A program made the position numbers and the translations under genes. A model generated the notes under the pieces. That model was not told the origin of the DNA and did not search any database. It saw only the letters and a list, made by a program, of their open reading frames with translations. 42,848 nucleotides of DNA from an uncultured Lewinella sp. GTDB taxonomy: Bacteria > Bacteroidota > Bacteroidia > Chitinophagales > Saprospiraceae. Where the stretch lies: assembly GCA_913057785.1 (NCBI GenBank), contig CAJXPD010000056.1, forward strand, positions 1-42,848. The letters are read 5' to 3'. Below, one piece after another: positions 1 through 8,662 of the stretch (positions are counted from its first letter, which is position 1; every line of letters begins with the position of its first letter).

Positions 1-36
1 AAAAAGGCCGATGGATATCCATCGGCCTTTTTTATT
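1..36 (-). terminator. Rho-independent terminator after the OmpH-like gene
   Basis: A perfect 32-base palindrome (arms 1-16 and 17-32, GC-rich core GGCCGATGG) is flanked by A and T runs, so it can work in both directions. On the minus strand it lies just past the stop of the OmpH-like gene at 57, which it probably serves. A gene ending just left of the window could share it. Confidence 0.85.
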
Positions 37-56
37 TATCCAGTCTTTGACTGATT

Positions 57-572
57 TTAATTGATACCTAATTTAGCTTTAAGAGCTGGCATCAAATCGT
101 CTGAGTCCTGCGCAAATAGAACGGAGTTGAAAATACTTGTGTCAAACACCATTCCATAGCCATTTGCTTTGGCGTATTCCTCAACGGCTTTCTGAGCTTT
201 ATCGACGATCGGCTTAATCAGCTGCTCTCTTTTCGCTGCTAATTTTTGTTGCACCTCCTGCTCATATTGCAAGATCTTATTGCGTTCATCTCCCAAAGCT
301 TTTTCTCTTTCAGCCTGAGACTTGGGAGTAACTCCACCACCTTGTATGTCTTGCTGAAACTTTGCAACCTTAGTCTGAAATTCTTGAGCCATTTTCTCTC
401 CCGCCGCTACCAATTGCTTTTGGTAAGCTTCCAATTCTGAATCGGCTGCTTTGGTCTCTGCCATTTGAGCTACTAGACCATTAAAGTTAACATGGCCATA
501 CTTCTGCTGTGCAAAACTGCTCGACAATCCCACAGTTAATAACAAAGCCAAAGTGAAATATATCCTCTTCAT
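57..572 (-). CDS. OmpH/Skp-family periplasmic chaperone
   Basis: Skp/OmpH proteins are periplasmic holdases that hand unfolded outer-membrane proteins to the Bam machinery. The 171-residue product has an N-terminal signal peptide (MKRIYFTLALLLTVG, cleavage probably after SFAQ), then the family's opening pattern KYGHVNFNGLVAQM, a long charged coiled coil (about residues 40-130) and the closing segment YAKANGYGMVFDTS. The reading frame stays open 25 codons further upstream, but I start at the ATG at 572 because the signal peptide begins there. A TACCTTTG element (minus strand, 662-669) fits a Bacteroidota -7 box. The gene is followed by a strong terminator. Family assignment is firm; the client proteins are unknown. 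Confidence 0.9.
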   Translation of the reverse strand: MKRIYFTLALLLTVGLSSSFAQQKYGHVNFNGLVAQMAETKAADSELEAYQKQLVAAGEKMAQEFQTKVAKFQQDIQGGGVTPKSQAEREKALGDERNKILQYEQEVQQKLAAKREQLIKPIVDKAQKAVEEYAKANGYGMVFDTSIFNSVLFAQDSDDLMPALKAKLGIN

Positions 573-661
573 AGTGAAATTTAATTTTCTACAAAATTCA
601 AACGGATCACCTCTATGTGATTGGCTATCAGGGCGAAGATGATCCAATTTTCAATGCCCCG

Positions 662-669
662 CAAAGGTA
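662..669 (-). promoter_or_regulatory. Bacteroidota -7 element (TACCTTTG) for the OmpH-like gene
   Basis: On the minus strand these bases read TACCTTTG, matching the Bacteroidota housekeeping -7 consensus TAnnTTTG, about 90 nt before the OmpH start. I see no convincing -33 TTG at the usual spacing, so only the -7 box is claimed. Confidence 0.45.
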
Positions 670-845
670 GGTTTCCCTTCGCAACTATTCTACATTTCGA
701 CGGCAAAATTTCTGCTTCGTCACTTAGCCGATGTAGAACAAGGCTATGAGGAATAAAAAACAACTAATTGTTTGAAAATATTTGTTTATAAAAAACAAAT
801 TGTTTTAATTTGTGAAAACACTCGACTGTCACACAAAAATTTGCC

Positions 846-1742
846 ATGAAAAGAAAATTACAACAGATCAAAACCGCGCTGCAGTATCGCCTTCAAATAC
901 TGCGTGAAGTGATTATATATTATGTTCGCACCTACTGGTTGAGAGCGGGGCTCATGGCTTTTGTAGCTTATTTAGCCATTAGCAAAGACATCAGTATCGC
1001 TTTAAAATTTGATAATGCACCTTCGTTAGCTCAGAGCGTAATGTACACGCCTCAGTCTTTGCCCGCGGCGTATAAGAAAGAGGTCGCTCCAGCTCAACCC
1101 GCTGCATCGAAACCTATGAATGTATCTTTACTAACCAATAAAAGTAAACCAGCTGCCAGCCCAAAAAAAGAAAGTACACCTCCCGCAGCTTTGATTAAAG
1201 ATTCAAAAGAGAAACCATCAAATGACCCTAATCTGGCCAATACCTTTTCCAATATAACGCACAAGAAAGATGAATCCGCTGCCAGGCGGGCTGCCAAACG
1301 AAAGAAACAATTGGCTTACGTGGAGCGATTTGAAAAAGTGGCTAAAAGTGAAATGGAAAAATTTGGAATTCCTGCGAGCATTACCTTGGCACAAGGCTTA
1401 TTAGAAAGTAATGTCGGTGCAAGCCGTTTAGCCACTCGGAATAAAAACCATTTCGGGATTAAGTGCTTTTCAAAAAGATGTGGTAAAGGGCATTGCTCTA
1501 ATTTCACCGATGATTCGCATAAAGATTTCTTTCGTATATACAGAAGTGCGTGGGAAAGCTATCGAGCACATAGCAAATTGTTAACCGCGAAACGTTACAG
1601 CAAGCTATATAAGTTGAAAAAGACAGACTATAAAGGTTGGGCAAAGGGGTTGAAAAAGGCAGGATACGCCACGGATCCAAAGTATGCGGAAAAGATAATT
1701 GCGCTAATTGAAGATCTTAAGCTGCACCAGTATGATAAATAG
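846..1742 (+). CDS. Membrane-anchored glucosaminidase (FlgJ/LytG-type peptidoglycan hydrolase)
   Basis: Glucosaminidase-family proteins cleave the glycan backbone of peptidoglycan. The 298-residue protein has a basic N-terminus, one membrane segment at about residues 31-47 (WLRAGLMAFVAYLAI), a low-complexity Ala/Pro/Lys/Ser linker to about residue 150, then the catalytic domain (about 160-295). Family signatures visible are FGIPASITLAQGLLESNVG, with Glu187 as the likely catalytic acid, followed by NHFGIKC, FRIYRSAWESYRAHS and the closing GYATDPKYAEKII. The domain order suggests anchoring in the inner membrane with the catalytic part in the periplasm. The gene is divergent from the OmpH-like gene and ends at a shared bidirectional terminator. 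Family is certain; the exact bond cut is not shown. Confidence 0.92.
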   Translation: MKRKLQQIKTALQYRLQILREVIIYYVRTYWLRAGLMAFVAYLAISKDISIALKFDNAPSLAQSVMYTPQSLPAAYKKEVAPAQPAASKPMNVSLLTNKSKPAASPKKESTPPAALIKDSKEKPSNDPNLANTFSNITHKKDESAARRAAKRKKQLAYVERFEKVAKSEMEKFGIPASITLAQGLLESNVGASRLATRNKNHFGIKCFSKRCGKGHCSNFTDDSHKDFFRIYRSAWESYRAHSKLLTAKRYSKLYKLKKTDYKGWAKGLKKAGYATDPKYAEKIIALIEDLKLHQYDK

Positions 1743-1786
1743 CTTCACCGCCAGAGTCATTCATGCGACTGGAACCAGGCTAGTTA

Positions 1787-1825
1787 TTTCCCCCTACTGA
1801 TGAGATTCAGTAGGGGGAAATTGTT
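1787..1825. terminator. Bidirectional terminator between convergent genes
   Basis: A 14-bp perfect stem (1787-1800 with 1807-1820, core CCCCCTACTGA) with a 6-nt loop TGAGAT is bordered by A/T runs on both sides. It sits between the glucosaminidase stop and the stop of the DUF4465 gene and can terminate both. Confidence 0.88.
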
Positions 1826-2803
1826 TTAGGATTTAATGAAAAGTTGAGTACTTACTTTTTCCGTAGTCTCTAGCCTGATCAGGTAACTACCTTTAGGTAG
1901 GTGTTGAACATTAATGGCTTCTTCTTCTATGTTGTACCTTGCCTGTTGTATAAGAGAACCATCCAGGCTATAAATGGAAATAAATGAGTTTTCATCGACT
2001 AAGCGAGAACGAATTCGAATAAACTCGGAAGAAGGGTTGGGATAAACACGCATCCATTCTCTCGCTGAAACTACTTCCTTTGTGCTAGTTAATCCATCTG
2101 TGGTTGTAAAGTTATCCATCACGAAATAGGCTGGGGTATTCATCCCAAACATCCCATTGTCTGTGGAAGATAAACTGAATTGTAAGCTATCGACCGGGCC
2201 AAGACTTAAGAGGTCGACATAGGTCCAATCCTTGACAATATAATCTTGAGTGTTGTCATCAAATCGATAATCTGCCAAATAGAAATCAACACTATCAGCC
2301 ACTAGTTCTCCATCATGATAGCCCTTAATGGTCAGCAGGAAGTAATCTGGATCCGCCCCAGTCACTCCCCCGAATTTTTTGGCAAAACTATCTCCATCCC
2401 GCATACTCAAATAGCCATAGGTATTATTGGTGATATAAAAACCCTCCACTGGGTTACCAATTGCCTCATTTCTCAGCTCCAAAATTCTTGGATCGGAAGA
2501 GAAGAAAACGGCAAAATTGGAAGACCCATCATAGCCCGAACCAGTAATGACACTATGTTGGTTCATAAAGCCAGGAGTGAGGGTATCTGCTTGACTAGAA
2601 ATGGCCCAACCAGACCAAGAATTGAACTCGGGGTTGAAAGAGTTTGGTAGAAAGATGTTTCCATCCTCAAATCCTCCTGACATATCGCTGCCGTTCAAGA
2701 AAGAATCTGCCAGTACAGGGTGCGTTTCGAAATCGCTTAATGTTTGTGCTAGACCTATCAATGAGGCTAGGCACAGGAAGGTGGTTAGTAAATGTTTCTT
2801 CAT
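1826..2803 (-). CDS. DUF4465 T9SS-sorted secreted protein, B12-operon partner of BtuB
   Basis: This 325-residue protein has a signal peptide (MKKHLLTTFLCLASLIGLAQ), a DUF4465 domain (about residues 21-235; typical features GGFEDGNIFLP, SWSGWAISS, and a late AYFVMDNF) and a C-terminal type IX secretion sorting domain from about 245 (WMRVYPNPSSEFIRI, then PKGSYLIRL near the end). It is therefore probably exported to the cell surface by T9SS. Its start codon overlaps the BtuB stop as ATGA (2800-2803), so the two are translationally coupled under one cobalamin riboswitch. Proteins of this family commonly accompany B12 receptors in Bacteroidota; a role as surface cobalamin-capture protein is my inference. 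Confidence 0.85.
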   Translation of the reverse strand: MKKHLLTTFLCLASLIGLAQTLSDFETHPVLADSFLNGSDMSGGFEDGNIFLPNSFNPEFNSWSGWAISSQADTLTPGFMNQHSVITGSGYDGSSNFAVFFSSDPRILELRNEAIGNPVEGFYITNNTYGYLSMRDGDSFAKKFGGVTGADPDYFLLTIKGYHDGELVADSVDFYLADYRFDDNTQDYIVKDWTYVDLLSLGPVDSLQFSLSSTDNGMFGMNTPAYFVMDNFTTTDGLTSTKEVVSAREWMRVYPNPSSEFIRIRSRLVDENSFISIYSLDGSLIQQARYNIEEEAINVQHLPKGSYLIRLETTEKVSTQLFIKS

Positions 2804-4663
2804 AATTCTTTATTGTAGTATGATAGTTTAATTCCAAATTGATAGTGTATCCCCGGCATAGGTCTTCGCTCAACGACCAAATAAGTGCGATCCCAAATGT
2901 TGTTGATCTGAAGGAAGATGTGACTTTCCGCTTTTTCTGCTGATAGGTAATACTGTAAGCGAGCTTGACCAATATCAAAAGGTGCCAGCGGGTCATTAAT
3001 GCCTTGGGAGGCTCCTACAAATCGATGGTTATAGATCAATTGTAGGGATTGCCAGCTCAGCTCCAAATTGCTGAAGCCTTGATGAATGGGGGTGTACAGG
3101 AGTTGTTGTCCTTCTGCTATTTTGGGGTTATCTAAAGCGATTTGATTGGTGGAGCGGGTATAATCATAGCCGGTAGGACAAGTTCAGTCTAGATTCTAAT
3201 CCTCTACTCCAAACGGCAGCTATATTGTTGGCGGACCAAAAGTTTTGCCCGGTCCGTATGCTCCACAAGATCCAGTTGTCAATCTGCCGATTGAAGCCCG
3301 TAAGCGATCCGCTAATGGCAAATGCATTTTCACTCCAGGTACCTTCAAGGCTAAGTTCTTCACTCCATCCAGATTCCGCCTTGAGATCAGGGTTGCCACC
3401 AGGTCGCCAAAATCGATCATTGAGCGTCGGTAGGCGATAATTCCGACTGACCTTTCCCTTGATCCTTAAATTCGGAAGAACCTGGTATTGACCGGCTAAA
3501 GTAGGAACCAATGGGATCAACCCCTCATCTACAAGCGTCTGTCTAAAACTAAGTTGCCATTCCCATATCGATTTCCGTTGCAGTATTGAAGCAAAAAGGG
3601 CAGATCGATTCTCTTGCTCTTGAGTTTGATAGCCATTGGATTCTGCCTCGTTGTAAGTTTGAGTATAACCAGCTAGCAATTGATACCCATTTTTCCCATA
3701 CCATTGACCACTGAACTCTCCAATCAAACTATAGAAATGGCTTGGAGAATTCAACTGAATCTGTGGATCGAAATATTGCAGGTCTTCATCAAAACCAGCA
3801 AGTTTAGTTTGATAGACAGATCTGTCATTGACTTTGCGCCATTCCAATACTAAGCGATCAGATCGGTCAACCTGATAAGCCTCACTTCGGGTCTGCGTAT
3901 TGGTGGGTGGAATTTGACGGTCTGAAAATTGTCTCCAATAGTGAAGTGCTATTTGTTGCCTTTCTGAAGGATTCCAGTAAATGTCCTGATTGAAGTTGTG
4001 CTGAAGCAAAGTCGCATTAGTTTGCTGCCGCTGAGGAAACCCAGGTGCTATGTCGTAGTAAAAGTCATTGCTTGCTTCTTGAAAGGAGAAACGGGTGCGG
4101 CTTTGCCAGTTTTTACTGCCAACAAATAGATCAAAGCTTTGCTGGAAGTTGTCAAAACTGCCAAAAGACGTTTGACTACTTACCCGAAGTCCTTTTTCAT
4201 TATGGGCTTGATTACCCAAGGAAATAATTCCTCCAACCGCTCCACTACCCCAAAGGGCAGTGTTCCCTCCCCGTTGTACACTGATCTGATCCACGCTTTG
4301 CAAGGGTAGCAGAGATAGGTCCAGTAAGCCGAGCATTGGACTTTGGATAGGAAGACCATTCCAAAGTACCAGCGTGTGTCCTGCACTTCCACCACGAATC
4401 GATGAAGTAGCTAAGCTACCTAGGCCATAGCTCTTCATATAGATTCCTGCCTCTTGTTCTAAGAGACTAGTTAGGTTCTGAAAGGATCGGCTTTGGAGTT
4501 CTTCTGCGCTCCAGTTTACCCCTTGACTACCAACTTTGCTATTTTCTATCCGAGATTGTTTTACCTCCAAGGTAGGAAGCAAAAGACTGGTGTCCACTTG
4601 AGCGCTAGTAGCACTTAAGAAGCATATTTGGATAACATATAGTAGACTTATGTTTGGCCTCAT
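2800..4663 (-). pseudogene. btuB: BtuB-like TonB-dependent cobalamin receptor, interrupted by a frameshift
   Basis: TonB-dependent outer-membrane receptor for vitamin B12. Start is taken at the ATG at 4663, where a signal peptide begins (MRPNISLLYVIQICFLSATSAQ); the frame is open further upstream but that part lies between riboswitch and gene. The plug domain (about residues 30-150) shows TSLLEQEAGIYMKSYG, SSIRGGSAGHTLVLWNGLP and GGNTALWGSGAVGG; the rest is a beta-barrel. The first frame stops at 3164, and the remaining ~120 residues, ending in a normal barrel terminus (YQFGIKLSYYNKEL), continue in another frame to 2800. Removing one C near 3170 (minus strand CTACCGGCTATG) restores SYGYDYTRSTNQ and an uninterrupted barrel. 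This is either a sequencing error or a recent inactivation. B12 specificity is inferred from the riboswitch upstream and the DUF4465 partner. Confidence 0.85.
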
Positions 4664-4844
4664 GATCCCAGTCCTTTGGAGAGGTGGACAGGAAGGCCGG
4701 ATAGATGCAAGACAGGAAAGCCATAGTAGTATGGAACCACTACTATGAACCAATCTAAATCTTATAGCAGAGCGTGCTATAACATCGGATATTCATCTAC
4801 CGCCGACTTTTCCTCCGAAAGCCTCAATGTATTGGCGAATTGCT

Positions 4845-5025
4845 TTGGCAGGTCTTCTGGCTCGTTCCATTTTCAATGCCTTCCCACCTTTCTACTTCTA
4901 TTCAGGCAGTGGCTTACCAATTGAAAATATTAACTGGAACTTACAGCAGCGGGGACTGCTCCGGATTCACACCGGATTCCCTTTTAAGGTTCATCGCTTT
5001 AATGAACCACCAATGCAACCGCAAA
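4845..5025 (-). promoter_or_regulatory. Cobalamin riboswitch (AdoCbl class)
   Basis: Read on the minus strand the region contains the conserved blocks of cobalamin riboswitches in order: GGAATCCGGTGTGAATCCGG, then GCAGTCCCCGCTGCTGTAA, GCCACTG, GGGAAGGC, and GCCAGAAGACCTGCC at its 3' end (4847-4861). It lies about 180 nt upstream of the btuB start and should repress btuB and DUF4465 when cobalamin is plentiful. Boundaries are approximate. Confidence 0.95.
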
Positions 5026-5052
5026 GGTAGGTATTTGCTTTGATCTTCACAA
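5022..5052 (-). promoter_or_regulatory. Promoter of the cobalamin riboswitch operon
   Basis: On the minus strand a TTG (5050-5052) is followed after 20 nt by TACCTTTG (5022-5029), a good match to the Bacteroidota -33/-7 promoter. Transcription would begin a few bases before or at the 5' end of the riboswitch. Confidence 0.7.
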
Positions 5053-5180
5053 TGTGACAATCATTTTGGTAGACCTGGGGACAGATATGGTTTAGTTTTG
5101 AGCTGATTATGTCTGGTGGAAAATAGGTGTTTGAATAAGTTAAGACGGCTTGAATTTTAGAAAATGGACAAGCGATTTTT

Positions 5181-5240
5181 TATTTGTCTTGCAAATACGA
5201 ATTAAATAGAACATATTTGTCTTGCAAATACGAATTAAAT
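5181..5240 (+). repeat. Tandem 27-bp repeat carrying palindromic sites, likely PadR operator
   Basis: A 27-base sequence is repeated exactly at 5181-5207 and 5214-5240 (period 33). Each copy holds the palindrome TATTTG-TCTTG-CAAATA (5181-5197 and 5214-5230). The second copy abuts the padR start at 5242. Position, spacing of about three helical turns, and symmetry suggest autoregulatory PadR binding sites. Confidence 0.65.
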
Positions 5241-5241
5241 C

Positions 5242-5565
5242 ATGAAAGGAACCCATTTAGGCGAATTTGAAGAATTGGTTTTATTGACGGTTGGCATTTT
5301 GAACGGTAATGCTTATGGCATTACGGTCATGGACGAGATCGAAACGCATACCGGTCGATCAGCTAGCGTAAGTACTATTCACGCCACTTTACATCGTCTA
5401 GAAAAGAAGGGCTTTATTGAATCTTTTACCGGTGGGGCTTCGGCCACGCGGGGCGGAAGAAGTAAGCGTTTCTATAAAATTAATCAGGCGGGTCAACGCG
5501 CCTTGGAAAAAGTACGAGAGCAGAGAGAGAGTATGTGGAAGCTAATGCCTAAAACCTCAATCTGA
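5242..5565 (+). CDS. PadR-family transcriptional regulator
   Basis: A 107-residue winged-helix regulator of the PadR family, starting MKGTHLGEFEELVLLTVGIL and containing the family pattern GNAYGITVMDEIE (helix 2), SVSTIHATLHRLEKKGFIES (recognition helix) and the wing GGRSKRFYKINQAG. It lacks the long C-terminal dimer domain of PadR subfamily 2 and belongs to the short class. The next gene, a permease, starts 1 nt after its stop, so they form one transcription unit. The twin palindromes directly before the start codon suggest autoregulation. The ligand is unknown. Confidence 0.9.
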   Translation: MKGTHLGEFEELVLLTVGILNGNAYGITVMDEIETHTGRSASVSTIHATLHRLEKKGFIESFTGGASATRGGRSKRFYKINQAGQRALEKVREQRESMWKLMPKTSI

Positions 5566-5566
5566 T

Positions 5567-8164
5567 ATGCCTGTACAACCTCCGAAGTGGGCAATGAAGT
5601 TTCTCGAATGGACTTGCTCTTCGACTTTCTTAGATGAGTTGGAGGGCGATCTATTGGAATTGTTTGATAGAGACTTGGCACGATTTGGATCAAAGAAAGC
5701 CCGGCGTCGATTTACTCGTAAAGCACTCCTGTCTCCCCGTTGGCACCGATTACCCAAGATCACCAATTATCACCCTGTTGTTATGTATAGAAGTCATTTT
5801 AAAGTTGCGATTCGCCATGCCCTTCGGCATCGTTCTGCTACCTTCATTCAGGCACTTGGCCTAATGCTAGGTTTAACAGCCGTTTTCTTTATTGCACTGT
5901 ATGTTAAATATGAATCTGGTTATGACCATATGCACGAAAAGCGAGACCAATTGTATCGTGTGCTACGCCAGAATCCGCTCGATGGAGCCAGAGGGCATGC
6001 TACCTCCTCCTTACATGGTGCTACCTTGAAAGAGGAATTTCCTTTTATTAATGTTTGTCGCTACGGAAGTGATCCGGTCAAAATAGGAGAGGTTAAACCG
6101 CTTTTGGTGGAAGATTTTTACTGGGCGGACTCCTCATTTTTTCAGCTCTTTTCTTTCGATTTTATTGCTGGTGATCCTTCAAGCTGTCTAGATGAGGTGA
6201 ATAGCTTAGTCATCACCGCCTCTTTGAGTCGCCAACTGTTTGGCACCACCAATTCCTTAGGAAAGACCATCCCCGTGAAGGTATACGATGGGAATCAAGA
6301 GTTTTTAATGGAAGTGAAAGGAGTAGTCAAGGATTTACCGGAGCGGACACATGTTCAATTTGCTGCCTTGGGCCCCATGGAAAATGCTGAAATCCTCTAC
6401 AATCGATTGCTTCAGCAATGGGGCTTCTCCTGGTTGCGCACCTATATTGAGGTACCAGCAGATCGAATTGCAGAAGTTAAAGATGGAATTCCCAGAATGC
6501 TGGACAGGGTGATGGGAGATGATCGTCCGGCTTCCTTTGGGATCGATCTGCAAGCATTCGATGATGTCTATTTGAACTCGCAGGATATAGCGGCAAATAC
6601 TTTCCGGGGAGATATTCGAAACCTGAAGATATTTGGTGCCATTGGTCTGTTGATATTGTTGATTTCGCTGTTGAACTACGTCAACCTAGCTACAGCTAGG
6701 GCAGTAACCCGTATTAAGGAAGTAGGAGTGCGAAAGACACTAGGTGCGCTGCCGGCTGGAATCATGGGGCAGTTTATTGTAGAATCTGTGCTATTCACTT
6801 TGGCTGGAGGCCTGGCTGCTGTTTGTTTGGTGGTGAGTGGTTTACCATATATCAACAAGCTATTGAGTTTGAACCTTTCCATAGATGTGATAACTGTCTG
6901 GGATGGAGTATTGGCATTAGCCAGCTTAGTGTTACTCGGCATTATTACTGGGCTTCTTCCCGCCCTGGCCATGGCCAAATTACCGACTTTAGGAGACACC
7001 CAAGCTGCGCTGAATTTCAAGCCAGGGCAAGGAAGTTGGACTCGGAAAGCCTTTATTGGCATACAATATTTTGTGAGTTTGGGACTTTTGGTAGCTGCCT
7101 TTGCGATTTATAATCAGTACCAGTACCTCAAGAACTTTGATTTAGGTTTTGATTCGAGTCAGCTCGTACACATTCCAGTGGACGACCGAGATATGCAGCA
7201 GAAATTGGGCTTGATTAAGGAACAAATTCAAGGCTTGCCAGGAGTGTTGGGCGTTGCCGCAACTGGAGAGGACTTACCGAGTGATCTCAATAACACCTGG
7301 GATGTCAACTGGAATGGTTCAGGACGTGAGAATCCTCTACCGATAGATATAGTGGGTGTAGATCAAGACTATTTTGAATTGATTGGCATTGATTTCAAGG
7401 ATGGCCACAACTTTAGAGCAGATTTTTCCATCGATTCAGCCAGGACTGTCATTTTTAATGAAGAAGCTAGAAACTACTTGGGGGATCAATACCAACAAGG
7501 CCAGGAGGTGCATATTAATGGTCGGAATAGAAAACTGATTGGAGTAGTTGAAAATCACCACAATGTTACCTTGCACTCTAAGGTGGTCCCTATTGCCTAT
7601 ATGATTTTTCCTCCAGGCTTCCGAGTGAGTGCCGATAATCTACTGGTTAAGATTAATACGAATCAGGTTTCTTCACAGCTTGAGCAGTTAGAAGCCGTCT
7701 GGAAGGAGTTCTCAGGTGATCCCTTTGCTTATAATTTCGTAGATGAAGCTTTTGCCAAAGCTTATCAGGCAGAGCAGCGATTTAGTACCCTAGTAGGTAT
7801 TTTTACTTTAATAGCTATTGCCATCTCCATTGTGGGGCTATTCGGATTGGTTAGTTTCACGGTTCAGCGCAAACTGAAAGAAATTAGCATTCGAAGAATA
7901 CTAGGCGCTACGGAGTTGCAGCTTACCCAGTTGCTGGGTAAAGATTTCTTCTTGGTTTTTGTTATCGCATTGATTTTTGCGCTACCTATGGCTTGGTATC
8001 TAGTAGGGAAGTGGCTCAATAACTTTGCTTACAGTATCGACTTAAGCCCTTTGTTGCTGTTATATGCAGTGTTGATTTGCCTAACATTATCAGCAATAGT
8101 GATAGTTTATCACTTACAAAGAACGACAAAGATCAACCCCAGTACGATGCTATCTTCAGAATAG
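5567..8164 (+). CDS. MacB/FtsX-type ABC transporter permease with N-terminal prefix domain
   Basis: This 865-residue protein begins with a cytosolic prefix domain found in PadR-linked permeases (PPKWAMKFLEWTCSSTFLDE, then LEGDLLELFDRDL, residues about 4-45). The first membrane helix follows at about 98-116, then a large periplasmic MacB-like domain, an FtsX domain (about 345-470; LLNYVNLATARAVTRIKEVGVRKTLGA split over the helix end), a second periplasmic domain and a C-terminal FtsX domain (about 740-860; ISIRRILGATELQLTQLLGK). Such permeases export peptides or antimicrobial compounds or act in stress sensing. No ATPase gene is adjacent, so the ATPase must be encoded elsewhere. Substrate unknown. 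Confidence 0.9.
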   Translation: MPVQPPKWAMKFLEWTCSSTFLDELEGDLLELFDRDLARFGSKKARRRFTRKALLSPRWHRLPKITNYHPVVMYRSHFKVAIRHALRHRSATFIQALGLMLGLTAVFFIALYVKYESGYDHMHEKRDQLYRVLRQNPLDGARGHATSSLHGATLKEEFPFINVCRYGSDPVKIGEVKPLLVEDFYWADSSFFQLFSFDFIAGDPSSCLDEVNSLVITASLSRQLFGTTNSLGKTIPVKVYDGNQEFLMEVKGVVKDLPERTHVQFAALGPMENAEILYNRLLQQWGFSWLRTYIEVPADRIAEVKDGIPRMLDRVMGDDRPASFGIDLQAFDDVYLNSQDIAANTFRGDIRNLKIFGAIGLLILLISLLNYVNLATARAVTRIKEVGVRKTLGALPAGIMGQFIVESVLFTLAGGLAAVCLVVSGLPYINKLLSLNLSIDVITVWDGVLALASLVLLGIITGLLPALAMAKLPTLGDTQAALNFKPGQGSWTRKAFIGIQYFVSLGLLVAAFAIYNQYQYLKNFDLGFDSSQLVHIPVDDRDMQQKLGLIKEQIQGLPGVLGVAATGEDLPSDLNNTWDVNWNGSGRENPLPIDIVGVDQDYFELIGIDFKDGHNFRADFSIDSARTVIFNEEARNYLGDQYQQGQEVHINGRNRKLIGVVENHHNVTLHSKVVPIAYMIFPPGFRVSADNLLVKINTNQVSSQLEQLEAVWKEFSGDPFAYNFVDEAFAKAYQAEQRFSTLVGIFTLIAIAISIVGLFGLVSFTVQRKLKEISIRRILGATELQLTQLLGKDFFLVFVIALIFALPMAWYLVGKWLNNFAYSIDLSPLLLLYAVLICLTLSAIVIVYHLQRTTKINPSTMLSSE

Positions 8165-8173
8165 ATTAGAGTA

Positions 8174-8656
8174 TTATTCTGCTCTTTTGAAGTCCCTTTT
8201 CCCTCCCGTTTTTTCCATGAGTTTGGTCTCCTGGATCACGATATTATGTGAAAAGGCTTTACACATATCATAGATGGTCAGAGCAGCTAAGGAGGCCCCA
8301 ACGAGGGCTTCCATCTCGACCCCAGTTTTGGCGGTAATGGTAGCTGTACAATTGATTATTACTGCTCTGTCTTCACGAACTTGGATATCGATATGGCAAT
8401 TATCTAACCCAAGTGGATGACAGAGCGGGATGAGTTCACCCGTTTTTTTTGCGGCCATGATTCCTGCTAGGATGGCGGTCTGGAAGACAGGACCTTTTTT
8501 TGTGCTGATTTCATCCTTTTCTAGCAAATCCATGATCTTCTCATCGAGAATAACGATGCTCTGAGCTCTAGCCGAACGTCTGCTTACTTTTTTCTGACCT
8601 ACATCCACCATATTGGGGTTGCCCGAGGCATCGAGGTGGGTAAATTGCTCTGACAT
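8174..8656 (-). CDS. moaC: Cyclic pyranopterin monophosphate synthase MoaC
   Basis: MoaC converts the MoaA product into cyclic pyranopterin monophosphate, the first stable intermediate of molybdenum cofactor synthesis. The 160-residue protein is full length and shows the family landmarks NPNMVDVGQKKVSRRSA, KTGELIPLCHPLGLD, and TGVEMEALVGASLAALTIYD, ending with the usual KLMEKTGGKRDFKR. It lies 6 nt after a molybdopterin oxidoreductase gene, so cofactor synthesis and the enzyme that uses it are probably co-transcribed. Confidence 0.97.
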   Translation of the reverse strand: MSEQFTHLDASGNPNMVDVGQKKVSRRSARAQSIVILDEKIMDLLEKDEISTKKGPVFQTAILAGIMAAKKTGELIPLCHPLGLDNCHIDIQVREDRAVIINCTATITAKTGVEMEALVGASLAALTIYDMCKAFSHNIVIQETKLMEKTGGKRDFKRAE

Positions 8657-8662
8657 ATACGT

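Noticed and set aside
4827..5043. Two 67-codon plus-strand ORFs upstream of btuB
   Set aside because: They lie antisense to the cobalamin riboswitch and its leader and have no coding character.
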